Below, piece after piece: positions 10,427 to 22,979 of a stretch of DNA of 64,000 nucleotides. The stretch's first letter is position 1. Every line of letters starts with the position of its first letter. Position numbers and translations under genes: made by a program. Origin of the DNA: Styela clava (lineage: Eukaryota; Chordata; Ascidiacea; Stolidobranchia; Styelidae); NCBI RefSeq assembly GCF_964204865.1, contig NC_135257.1:1674001-1738000 (forward strand). The letters are read 5' to 3'. Under the pieces are notes generated by a model. The model did no database searches. It was not told the DNA's origin and saw nothing but the letters and a program-made list of their open reading frames with translations.

Positions 10427-13400
10427 TCATGACACAATACATGAAATTACAATGGAGATAATTACTAAAAGGTTAGACAAGGTTATGCGGGTTTTGCATC
10501 CATTCTCATCGTCTTGTGATTCTTTGTTTGCAATTTCAGCTATTTTTGCTAAAGCCTGTGGCTTAGAAGTCGTCGTCGAATTTTGATATCCAACTAAAAA
10601 ATATCTACTCGAATCGTCTTTAGCGACTGGGTTAAACTCTTCTGTGATTTGGTCCAGGGCAATGGAAATTACGACCGCCTGATTATATTTACAATCCTTA
10701 GGAACTCCGCTTTTTATTGTTTTTGCGTTCTTATATTCTTTCATTGTATCAATACCTCTTCGATTTATTAGCCGCAGTTTCCCTCGTATCATACCCAAAA
10801 GAAATGAAAAGCTCAAACCCTTCTCCGATGCACTGACTTTATTATTTCCAAACGTATCTACCGAACAAAAGGGATTCCAGCACCTGTAATATTAAATTGA
10901 AATATCAATGCATTTATGAACACAATGCGTAATAAGTACCCAAGCCTGTCACGTCTAAAATATCTCGGAATTAGACAGCAATGACAACCGCTTCTGCTCA
11001 AAATCGATTTTCTGTTCTTGAATCGGGGTTTCTGCTCGTTTTGCAGACAAACTGACTTTTTAATGTTAAGTTGTGACAAATGTGCAATCGATTCTAAAAC
11101 AAGATGTCGTCATATAAATTAATATATATCGCTTTCAGCAGGAAAGGAAGATAGTTATTATTTCTATTGTTTCCTGGTTACAAATTGTTGTAAGTACCAA
11201 ACCTAACTTTAGACGAAAAAAACCCTTCCGATCAAGGAGTTTTTCTCGATTGCATTCTCGAGTGATTCATATAAAAGCACTATTTCCGACGCTTGCGCGG
11301 AGACGGGGACAAAACGTAATCAGCATTTTGCCATACAAGAAACGATTGGGTTCCCGAATTGTTTCTCGCAAACATTCGCTATCAGCATTACTAGGTAAAA
11401 ACATGAAATCCAGAGTAACCATTGTGTACTCGCTAAACCTGAAACTCGATGGCTTTATTAAGTTACATAATTGATGTTTACCTGTTGATGCCTTCAGATA
11501 TTTCTCGCACCTGCTTCAGTATGGGTTTGAAAGAACACATTTCATTCTCTGCATTCAGTGCGCAAGATTTAGACTCGGCGTATAAACTACACAAGGTTGT
11601 GTCATTGGGGTTTCTTCGAAAAGTTCTGTGATATTCGTTGTAGCAGTCCTTAACTTTGTCGTTGTATTCCAAACGACAGTAGTTGATTGGGCGCCTGCAA
11701 ATTGACAGGGAATATCAGAAACGACTTTAATCGTGAAATACAAAGTTGAAAGGACTACATGGGGAGGATAATTGCGTGAAATGCGAAGACAGCCCGAACA
11801 TAAGTTTTTTTTTCCTATTTTCCCTGCCCTATTTCGAATTATTGTATTCGATATTTTAGAAGAGTTCAAATTACCCCCTTATAACCACGGCTACATTCAA
11901 TTGCTAGAAAGATCAATGAACTAAATCAAAAACATGGGAAAGACCATCAGAAACAAGTATATATACCTACATGTTATTCTCATAGCGATTCAATTCCCCA
12001 CTATGCAGTGGGCGGATTGCTACTGGTCCAATATTTAACTGCCATATATATGCTATATCATTTTAAATTCCATATTTTATACATAAAATTGTGTGATGAT
12101 ATGTTTAGAAGAGATGTTCGACATAAAACAACTTTTCTTCTATCATATGAGTTCAGTATTCAATTTTTCATTTATAGAGAAAGCGTCCATTTTCTATATC
12201 AAATCGAATCGATTCGCCACGTTTTACGTAAAACGTTTTTTATGTTACTCGATATTTATGCAGAAAATATGCGATAGAAAATGCAACGTATAGGCATCTG
12301 AATATATTTCTAGTTTTAGACTGAATATTTTGAAGAATGTTATTGATTGTATACTTATGGATTTCCTAATGAAATATTACAACTTGATTTAATTTGAACA
12401 TTCAGGTGAAGTACTGCGAATTTGCTGCTACTGTATAAAATAAGTTAAAAAATACACACCTTTCTGGCATAATACCCTACGAAACGCGACCCAGGTGTAG
12501 TTTTTGAAAACATTTCAATAAGTATCTGAAATAAAACATTAACGAGTTTTTCCTAACAATGAAATTTAGGTATGACTCAAACTTTGTTGAAACGGGCCGG
12601 ACAAATATTTTTGTCATTGCAATACAATAAATTCCCAAAAGTTGGGAAATCCATTCTATTTATTCAACAATATGAATTCTACATTCCTGAAGTCTTGAAT
12701 TTCAAATTCTACATCGCAGAATATAGATCAAGAACATCATAGCAAAACATATTCCGGTATACAAGAAATCTATACAGCTATCCTGAGGTTGCAAAAGAAT
12801 TGCATGTAAGCAGTACAACGTGACTTGTGAAATTCGTTCGACGATCATTTTAGCACGAGAATACCGATTAGGTCTATAGCCTTCCTTGAAGTTACCGCAC
12901 GGTATCTATTCAACAACGTTATATCAGCTAGTGCTCTTGTGTAACTTTTGGGAACTATGGTAAGGATCTACTAATCTTTAATAGCTTACTTGTGCCTTTT
13001 AACACCTCCTTAGCATAACTTAAGTAGTAGGCCTAATAACTTAAATAGACGATGGAACGGCTACCCAACTCAGCGCAACAGCGAGAAGTACAAACTTAGA
13101 TTCATCCGCCCGCCTACAGCTGATAAAATTTTAATTCTTACGTCATGCAGAAGTCTGCATTCATTCGCCAATGTTGCCGAAATGGCAGAGAATTTGGGAC
13201 CGATTTTGGGTAGCACATATTTCTTGTAGTAAAAGGGTCTTTTTCGTAAAACGTGCAACTTTTGGGAATGGGAACAAGGTATTATTTGTTACTTATTTTC
13301 TGAGGAACATTTTGAAATAATTTCCAAGTAGTTATCTATGTGCGTTACGAAACTGAAATATAAACGTCCTCGACTCGCGGCCTAATTCATTGAAAAAATT

Positions 13401-16400
13401 TCGCCATTTTTTTGTGTTATCGCGGGCTGGATGGAAGAACACCACGGGTCGTAGTTTGGTGATCCCTGATCTATAAGAACGAATCTTAAAAAATCGTTTG
13501 CTGTTTCTTTACGACAATTGAGTGGAATTGAACAGACTAGCTTTGAAAATATTTTCAATGAAAAATATCGAAAATCACCCCCAATCGACGCATTCGCATT
13601 CTGAAAACCTTGTGAGGGTAAAATGATGGAATTTAATTATATTTTCTCTAACTCGTTTACGAAGTTAAAACTTAAAAGAAGGTGTGGAAAGATTCCCAAT
13701 AAAATATATTTATATAATACTTCTGACTCAAAATGTTGAAGCGAAGTAATTCGTTGTCGCATGACTCTTTACATGCACGTAACATTTTTGAATTAGACTA
13801 GACCGGTGTTTCATGTTGAACCATGAATATTACATGCATAAAGTAGGCGGCGTGACAATTGAAGTAATATTGATCGACGCATAATGTAATTTAATTATAT
13901 AAATCAATCAACAATTGAGGCAAATATGATGTGACAACCATTCTAATATTTGAATGTTGTCATTTTCCACAAGAGCAATATATTTTACGGATAGCTGGAA
14001 ACAAGTTATGGAAAATACTTTCGTGTGCTTTTACGTCATATTTGTAAGAGGAAAAATAAATTGTCTCTAAATTGTGAAAGTTGAAACTAGAACGTGCATA
14101 TAGCGACTTTAAAAGATTGGAATTATTTTCTAAGGTTACAACAGCCGAGAAACTTAAGTATATAGACCTTACATTGGCCTGTGATCAACATCAAAATTTT
14201 ATCATAAATGTGCAATTATAATTAAAGAATTCGATTATGCACTCCTATTTACTAATTGAATAATTTCTTTTGGTAAAACTTTTTCCAGAAATCGTTTTTT
14301 GGTTACTAATTATTTGTACATAAATCGAGATCGCGCTTTGAATATTTGGATGTGGGAGTATTAGGGCATATGCGAGGACCAAAACAACTGTTATTATTAT
14401 ATTTTTTTTAAGTTTCCAATAATTTTAACTGTTTCCACTCATATTTTATTGCACACTTTTAATTGACATCTGGAAATTCTAGAATTTCAATAAGGCGATT
14501 TGGTATTAGTTTTCTTTGACCTCTATGTCATTTTTAGAAAATGTTATTGCCATTAGGGATTACATAAATTGATCCGCGACGTCGATGTACGGAAAATCAC
14601 ATATGCAAGAATTGATATTATTAACTAGTCTCAAGCGAATTGTAACCATAGTTGGGCTACACTGCAAATAAAAAGCGTAACTATTACGTTGTATTTTAAT
14701 AAGTCGCTGTGGTCAAGCTCCAACTCGAACTTTTTATACCTGGAAGTTGACAATGACCCATCGTTGCAATATTTTGCCTCCATGTAGTAAGCTAGTGATT
14801 TTTGTACAGATCTGTTGATCCTGGTATTCGATGAGCTACTGGAACTGCATTCCTCCGACTTCGAGAGTATACATCGCCTAAGCTGTTTATAAACTTTCCT
14901 GAAAATAACAAAGCCAATAAGTCACTTTGTCTTGACCTCCATATAAAGAATATATAAACCAAATTGATTTTTCATGTAAAACTCAGAAATCGCTCAACCA
15001 ACATTTACAAATATAATTCTTTCAATTGTTGTACAATTGTAGGTGAAAAATTAAATGAACTACTGAACAAAATTCGTGGCAAACTGTTTTATATGCATAA
15101 TAATATCATGAAGAAAATATCATTCCCAACAAAGGCTTTATGTGACGTGACTGATATTGTTCAAGATAAGAATATAGACACGAAATTAAAAATCGACAAA
15201 ATTATTACTCTAGGGCACAGATCAGAATCACGCATATTGGTATTTGAATATGCAAGTACTTACTCTGCTATCTAATAACAAGGACGCAAAGCATGAACCC
15301 AATTAGGTTAATTTTTGAATTTTCATGTACGCGAAATTTTTTTTAAATTTCAGCTAGGCCTTGAAAACAAGCTTTCGTCTTTTTTTTTTATACTAAATAC
15401 TATAACACGCCAAAACTGTTTTAAATGAAAGTAACCACATGGCGGTAATACCATGACAAAATTTTCAAGACGCAAATACATTCGTATTTAACGGATATTG
15501 TCATTAAAAAAAATTTAATTCGAGGCTTTGTTAATGTAGACATTTCGCAAAAATATGAAGCAAAACAACACTGTTAAAAGGAACAATTGAAATCTTATCA
15601 TTATTTAATATGCATTATTGAAAATATCGTAATACTGAAAAATATTTGAAAGCCAAGACGGGTGATTTTTTATTTACTCTAGATCTCAAATTGTTTCTCA
15701 CCAATAGATTATTTGAGGTTTCGTGTAACGTTGAGAAAACGTTGAAATGTACATTTTCAATGGATTTCTATTTTCTGTAGTCAGATTACAGCGAGGGAGA
15801 ATTATGAGTGAAGGATGGAACATTCGATGTTTAGAAGAAGCGCATAAAAGCAGTAAGCTTTATTTAAAGAGGCCATGCGTCAATTTTAGTCCGTTATTCC
15901 GAAACCCACCATATTACGTACCTGCACGACACCGCTCAACCCTGGGGAATTGAATTAAAAAAGCTAATCAAAAAGAAAAGAAATATTTAATTCGCTTCAG
16001 TCGCTCAAAGTTCATATTTACAAACGAAAGGAGTTATGACCACAATCAATGATGTACATTGCGTGCATTAGTTTTGAATAGAAATTGCATTACGGTAAAG
16101 AAAGCTACCACAAAAATTTGAATTGGCCTAATTTATGCTATAAGCAATATAAAAATATCAAGAATCGGAATTTTAGTTGCATTTAGTTTGCTCTATGAAA
16201 AGGGGTATATGCAACTGTTTTGTAACTGGATTCGACAAACGTTGACAAAGACACACCACCCCAGAACACACTTTTGCTAACGAGTCGATCTGATCACTAT
16301 TTGAGATAAATGAACAGAATAGCTGGTTATTTAGCAATTGTTTGATAGCAACCGCGATTCATATTCCCTCCCAAATTAGGCACATCAAACATACTTACGA

Positions 16401-16669
16401 ACATAATATTTTTTTATTCCTTTTCAGTTCGTTAAAGAAAAGTGTTTCGCAGATTTGAGTCGCTGATGCTAGACTTTGAAAATCACATTCCTTATTCGCT
16501 GAACTTTCTGACTTTCCAATCTGACGTTTTGCTCTAGAGCTGTCAACATTGTCATAGTCTTGTGAAGCGTAAAAAAATATGTGATTGGGGGATGCTTCGA
16601 TCGATGTAGAAGTGCAAACCTTATTGCCGCCAAACAGCTCAACATATATCAAGAGATAAAGAACAATAT
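10427..16669 (-). CDS. Uncharacterised cysteine-module surface or secreted protein, at least four exons, 5' partial
   Basis: Exons on the minus strand are 16669..16399, 14898..14740, 11694..11482 and 10883..10427. All junctions have AG/GT sites, and the three introns between them are all phase 2. The first visible exon opens with a hydrophobic IVLYLLIYVELFGG, probably a signal peptide whose Met lies in an upstream exon I could not place. A furin-type RAKR site follows. Two tandem modules share the spacing C-x10/11-C-x15/17-C-x8/9-C-x7/8-C and then a sixth cysteine 18-26 residues later. Module 1 starts KECDFQSL and crosses the first visible intron; module 2 starts NYCRLEYN and ends at the GINRCWNPFC junction. 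The last exon adds a roughly 140-residue polar region and ends with the hydrophobic tail LLVIISIVISCIVS, which suggests a GPI signal or a membrane anchor. About 366 residues are visible. I recognise no known family. Confidence 0.7.
11695..14739. other. Intron of the cysteine-module gene with a hAT end
   Basis: About 3 kb without a supported exon. At about 13448-13471 GGTCGTAGTTTGGTGATCCCTG-like sequence is the right terminus of a hAT element; the left terminus was not found. The other two introns (10884-11481 and 14899-16398) also show no clear feature. Confidence 0.45.
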
Positions 16670-19600
16670 CTGAAATATATCGAAATTGAAATATTTTCTG
16701 ATACTAGAGTAATTTAAATTGACAGAATTCATAGCAGTGAATGAAGCGTTTCTGTTTCAATATAATTTTTCGAAATTTATTCCTCAATACTTCTAACCAA
16801 AGCTCAATAAATCCTACATGTTATAAATTTGACGAGTAATCAGCACACAGCTGAATCTGCGACGATAGTTACAAGTAAGTTTAATCTTCGAGGTGCAGCA
16901 ATTACAAAAATAACTACTGCAATAAATACACTCCCATCATAGAAATAGGAAAACTGAACTAGGTTTAAAGTGTGTAGTTCTTTCCGGAATTCAAGCGGTA
17001 GATGGACGGGGTGAAGCAAATATGACCACTGGTTAATTTGATTTAATTCTTATCGCCTCCATTACCATTGCTGTGAAGCAATTTTAACGCCAATATTTAT
17101 TCTTTACACAAAAATACCTTCGTGCCGTATACGTTATGTTAATCTTTTACCCTGAGAAAATTTAAGCTTTCGGATATGATACACGCTTCATTACCGCCCG
17201 TAATGCATCAACGACGGCAAATAAAATATATACACACCTGAATAAATGAATAACATCATAAAATACTTGTAGATGGAAAACGCTCTTGATAGCACCGACG
17301 AAGTTGACGATTGACAGTAACTCCCACTCTCCTCGGCCCAGGATGGTAGTAGTTCCAAAACGTCGAATTGAAGAAATGTGCTTTAAACTGAGGTATAATT
17401 CGGGCCGATCGATCCTCAAGCTTTAAGCAATCTGGCTAGTTGTTTTCCAAGTCTCAGAAGTACGGTCAGATTAAAAGGACTATCGATGACATTGGGGGAG
17501 AATCTAATAGAGATTACGTACTGAATTTTGTAAAATAAATATAATTAATCAAGCATGGGCAGTCAATAAATTTAGTCGGGGTTATAAAGAGTTCGTGTTT
17601 GTTTAACATCTGGACTGTGCTACCAAAATCCAGATATCTGCATACGAGTAATTAATATCTTCACGCAGTATGAAATTCAATAATTGAATCGATGATAATT
17701 TATCCAAGATTATAAAACATACTTTCTTTCTCATTTCTTCTTTTTTTCTATCATTTATAATAAATTTATACTGGCAAATGCTTGATCATCATTACAAAGT
17801 AAATTTTTCAATAATTATGTATACACTTTATTTCTCGATTCAAAAAAAAAATTATGAATAGCAATGCTTACTAAAACGAACTCGCTACGACCATCTTTAA
17901 ATTGCGCAGCATCATTGGATGAAAATTTTCAAAATGATTAAAATTTCATATGTCATCTTTTCTATTCATCCGCCAGACATTCGCAGCACTCAAATTACAT
18001 CCTAAAGATAGTAACACATTTCTAAAATTGTATAAATGGCAAATTATTTGATTAAAATTTGACATTAGCTACGAAATGATTAAAATCTAATATTTCATGT
18101 CGGGCATCCATTGCCTTAAAATTAGCGCGTATTCTTGAAAATACTGTTTAACGATTATAACTCACTTTGGCTCTATCTTTATATTAAATCACTTAGTAAG
18201 ACAAGTCATAGTTGAAATCGAGTTATGTACGGGATATCTCAAGCGCTACATTCAACCAATTCGGCTACGTACATCATCGCTGGTGCATCTATTGTAAATG
18301 GTCGACAAAATAGAGTGTATACCTTGGCGCTTCAGGAATTTTAACTATTAAATGCAAATGTTTTTGTTTCTAAATCTTCTAACAGTCAACATATCTATTT
18401 GAATATCTTTGGTCAGAGCGAGACTGACTGATTATACTTGATTTTGGATAGCAGAGATGACATTTATTTTGGAGTGAAAATAACAGATGAAAAACCAGAT
18501 CTTTAGTAAATAACTGGATTATAGCCTTTGAAAAATCCAAATCAGTCCGGAACGTGTGTCATTTGAAGTTTTTGTGCCAAATCTACGACTTATCTCGATT
18601 TTAATAGGCAGTTTTTGCGATATTTCAGACGCCATGGGTAATTTCGAATTCAACCGGAAAGGGCCTTCATAATTTATTCATTTGCTAGTTACGATTGCAA
18701 GGTCATACCATGTCAGATCGTATCTGGAATAAGCAAGATCTAACATCGAAATTTTTAAATCGGTTATTACATGTCACTGTCAGCGTTTAGTTGAGCCAGC
18801 AAATAAGTTAATAGGTGGGTTTCGTTGTCCTTATAGTGCAATTTGCATTTTCTGGACCTATCCATGAAATGCGTTTCTATCTCAAAGAGGATGCATAAAA
18901 CAGTCAATAAAGCATTATCAATTTATCCAACAATTTATGGATTCTCTGTTTTGTTGAGTTTCTCGCACAAATATGAAAACTTAGCAGTCATCACAAACTA
19001 CAGTCAATTGGAATATACCAACGTTTCCCTATCGGGGAGAACTTACTCTCCAGGGAGAACTTTTGTCATTCTTTGGGAGGAATTTTGCTTGTATTTATTG
19101 TAATACAACTACTAATATTTTTTAATAATATTACCATAATGCCAATCCATGAACACAGAAACTACTTAAACTTTCAAAAAGCGGGAGTGCTACTGACGCA
19201 TAATACTAGCTTATTCTCCATTAAGGATTGAACAAGAAAATCATTTTTATGCAAATGGAGGGGGGGGGGGGGGCAAAAAATCTCAATACAGGCAAAGTGC
19301 TGAATTCAATAAAAGAGTTCGGGCACCACCAAACTATACAATTAACTTTATGCTAGATCTCCTAATTTATTTCTACTAGTTAGACATGAACATGTACATA
19401 CCATGAGAACTGATGCTCAGTCAGGAAAACCTACAATGTTTGATAATTTGAAGTAAGGCTGAAACGGGAAAATTAAATGAACTAAATTATTTCCAGTATA
19501 GATTGTTTGACAAATTGTTAAAATATATTTAACAAGCAGTTGAAATATATTTAGCAAGTTTTTTTTTTTTATTAGTTTTTTTGATTGGACCTATTTTGCA

Positions 19601-21592
19601 CATTCTTGCGTTGATTAAGATACTTCAGAAGTTGTCAAACATGCTGAAGGTAGGCCGGTCGGAATGATCCAATTAAATAAATATTTTTACTGTTATGAAA
19701 CTAAATGCTGATTTCCTAATTGAATATGATATGCAATGAAGTAATTGTTTTCATGGATCTGCAAATCAGTCCTACTTGTCTAATTACGGGTTATATATTG
19801 ATTATTTATCTTTCCCCGATTGCCTCCATCGCCTTCACAATCCTCTAGCTTGCCTTTGCATAAAATATTTCGGCTACTGTCGTTGTTTCTGTTCTGAGCT
19901 TATTGCATCAAATTCGAAAGCGAACAGCAGGCAATATCTTCTAGATTCTGGCTAGAAAACTTTCTCACGTACGCAATGTGTGACACGAAATTAACAAATA
20001 CGGGTTTAAGTTATGATGACTATCATGCGAACCCCTACATCCCTGCATAATATAAGCTTAAACGGTTTAATTCAGATATGAGCGCCAATCTATCCGACTC
20101 ATTCGCTCCTTTGGTTAGCGTTGCAATTTCCAAAACTGTGTTTTATATTGAACCCAGCTATTGTTTGTTTTCTATTCTGGTATGCTTTAAAGAAGCACCA
20201 ATAACTTGCACATATACAACTCTTTGGAAATTTGCCAGTCAGCTCAAAAATAGCCTTAAAACCAAATGGGAATTATGTTTATACGATTTGTAACGAATTA
20301 CGTTCTATCCGACGATCACCAAATAGATCAACCAAAAATTAATTGACATCGATTTTTGCAGCTATGCGACACATGCATAATAGATTGCGTATAATCTTGA
20401 AACGTTTTATTCACGTTTCGTATGATAAATACATGCATACCCTGATCACCTGTCATGCATATGAAAAAAACAATGTTTGAAACCTACTTTAATTGAATTT
20501 TGTTTGGAGTGCAATGAGTGAAACCGAATATCAAGCTATGTGTTGTTTTGGTTTTTTAATCGCGACATCCTCTAATTCCCCCCAAACACGACTAGATTGA
20601 CATAGCCGACTAATTCGGGCAAATGTATTAGGATTTTTCAAGGAGAAGATCGAATCGAAAATCAAATCCGCATATCATCATCGGGGACTCACAATAGCCG
20701 GTACTTGGCTCTAGCCAAAATGTATTTGTGTCCATGAACAAAAAGCGTTTTTGAGTCTTCTGTAACTTATCGTTTATATACTAAATCGACGAAAAACGAA
20801 AATGTTTTCGAATAAGCATGAATTCCTAATAGCTATAGCCTATAGGAAAAGTGAAAAGTTTGAAATTAACGCAATGAAAATATTCTTGAACAAGTTTGAA
20901 AAAACATATTCTTGCATTGTCACTGATGGATTCATAACAAGAGAGCAATGCTTAAAATATATATATGGAAAAAAAAGATTGAATGACTACCACAATGTCA
21001 GAAAATTTCAATCGATGTTTGTCGATGGTATGCAAAATAAGACGATGTTTGTCAGGTGAGTGTTTATTAGATTCAGAAAACATCAAACCCCTCCCTTTGT
21101 TTGTGTGGTTGCTGGTTGGGCCCTTGTCTATGTATTTTAAAATACCTGCGGCCAGGGGTGAATAAAATTCAAAATGGAGATTTCGATCAAAATGGTATGT
21201 GCAACTACCTCATCTCGCGGAAAGAAAAGTGAGCAAATTTTAAAATGCTCATAGTAAAACACCTAATTTTAATTACACTGTGTAGCAAATTGACAACAAC
21301 GACATTAAAACCCCTAATTCAAACTGCTGTTAGGCCATTGATAGTAATCTGGAAAAAAATAATCGAAATAAATTTGTGAACTATCTTTGCTATATATATA
21401 TATATATATTAAGTTGGCTGTATATGCCTATGGTTTGTATGTATATATATCACTTAAATGTCGAAAAATATATATTGAGTTGACCATACATGCATAAGCC
21501 ATTACTTGAATTGTACACGTATATACATATATTGAATTGGTTTTATATTGATTTGGATATCGTTCTAAGACATTGGATGTGCATGCATATCA
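16670..21592. other. About 4.9 kb with no recognised gene
   Basis: Upstream exons of the minus-strand cysteine-module gene may lie here but are not identifiable. A poly(G) run of 14 occupies 19260-19273. A 25-bp direct repeat (TTAAAATATATTTAACAAG-like, then TGAAATATATTTAGCAAG) lies at about 19517-19560. An open frame at 20802-21055 ends at CAG/GTGAGT and has a C-x11-C spacing; it could be an exon of an unknown plus-strand gene but stands alone. An (AT)n tract lies at about 21389-21411 and degenerate TATATCACTTAAAT repeats follow. Confidence 0.4.
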
Positions 21593-21845
21593 CTTAAATC
21601 GGTACTCCCGAAGTATGTGAACCATGATAGCGGACATAGGAACGTAGTATGTGTACCAGGCTAGGGTTAGGCCATAATTTTATTCCAATTTTCCTCATTT
21701 TAGTTTTATTACGATTTCGGGGACTAGCCAAGTGACTTCCGTAGTACTTGTACTTGAAATTATGGCCTAACCCTAACCTGGTACACACACTAACGATCCG
21801 GTGTCCGCCATCTTGGTTCACATACTTCGGGAGTGCCCTTAAATC
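21593..21845. mobile_element. Fold-back MITE (21601..21837) with perfect 8-bp duplication
   Basis: Two arms of about 80 bp are inverted copies: the left begins GGTACTCCCGAAGTATGTGA and the right, read in reverse, GGCACTCCCGAAGTATGTGA. Both include GGTTAGGGTTAGGCCATAAT-like sequence near the centre. CTTAAATC flanks both sides (21593-21600 and 21838-21845). A partial further copy lies near 55281-55335. Confidence 0.9.
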
Positions 21846-21930
21846 AGTGCTTCCCAACCATTTTTTTTGTGCGACCCACAATGAGATGTTGATACATAAG
21901 AAACGAAACAATGTATCCTCAAGCAATTTA
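21845..21930 (+). mobile_element. Left end of a truncated hAT element
   Basis: CAGTGCTTCCCAACC followed by a T run and GTGCGACCCAC is a hAT left terminus. It abuts the fold-back MITE and is interrupted by the hAT MITE that follows. No right terminus was seen downstream. Confidence 0.5.
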
Positions 21931-22361
21931 CTATTAATTAGGGCTGGGCATTTCGAATCGAATATTCAAATCGAATCGAATAGTAAATTATTCGAATCGG
22001 TTCAGAGCGAAATTTCGAATCGCCGCCATTTTGTTTTTTTTTCCTTTCCGCCAATTGTCGAGGTACATTTCTCAATTTTTTTATGGAAGTCATATTTTTT
22101 CAACGCAATCCTGACATATGACTTTTTTCTGTAGTGAGTTATCGATGAAAACGTATTTTTTATTGTGTGTGAACTCTCAGCAATCTGTCGGAGTGATGTA
22201 TTTTACGTTTCTAGTAATTCATGTGTCTGGAGGACCAAATACAAGAAGGAAGGTACATACAATTATATATATCCCAAATATTCGAGGTTCGATTCGAAAA
22301 AAATATTCGATTCGATTCTGAAATCATCAGGTATTCGAAAATGCCCAGCCCTACTATTAAT
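21931..22361. mobile_element. hAT MITE (21939..22353) with perfect 8-bp duplication
   Basis: Termini TAGGGCTGGGCATTTCGAAT and, inverted, TAGGGCTGGGCATTTTCGAA. CTATTAAT flanks both ends. The subterminal region is rich in TCGAATCGAAT repeats. No coding capacity. Similar termini appear near 29295, 43976 and 63747. Confidence 0.9.
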
Positions 22362-22979
22362 GCGAAACTTGAGTTTGCATATTATCTGATCAAGTCGAGG
22401 CTTGATAGGAGCATTACGCATTGTGCTTTTGGCTCAAAGTCATCACTTATCGATCGTGATCGGTAATTACTTATCGATCTTGATCTGTAAGTATGTTGAT
22501 AAGTATTTGTTTGTCCGTTAGACACTTTCGTATGGTACGCGATATCTCACGGAAGCAAGGTTGAATCTGCTTCGAATTTTGCATGTGCATTCATCATATC
22601 TCGGACCAGAAGCCTATTGATTTGAATTATGTCGGATGAATTATGTCGTATAATTAGCGAGTTATTAATTGATTAGTGATGGGACACCGCAGTTTCGGTT
22701 TTGAGGATGCCTTAACTTTCGATCGATAAGTCTTCGGTCTCAGACCGATAATCTCGTTTCCATTTTGCGGCTTATAAGAATCAAACAAAGTTAGGGTGTT
22801 GAAATAAAGTATATTAACCCTGTTTAGTCAGTATTTAAAATGCAACTCATTAGACATAAGATTACCAATTATATAAATCGGCGCCTTTGCTACTGTCTAC
22901 TACACTCTACACGAATTCAACAAATTAATAATCTGCCAAGTAGCAGCCTATCTACAGTTTCCAACATGTAGGGGCGCAC
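22362..22979. other. Non-coding stretch before the gypsy remnant
   Basis: Contains TTATCGATC-type short repeats around 22445-22490 and a possible hAT-like start TAGTGATGGGACACCGCAG near 22675. No gene recognised, and no 5' LTR matching the 3' LTR at 25460. Confidence 0.4.

Noticed and set aside
11555..11869. 104-codon minus-strand frame
   Set aside because: It overlaps the cysteine-module exon in another frame and lacks the cysteine pattern and splice-phase agreement.
21594..22134. Overlapping open frames of 110 and 128 codons
   Set aside because: They fall inside the fold-back MITE and the hAT ends; their length comes from inverted-repeat sequence.
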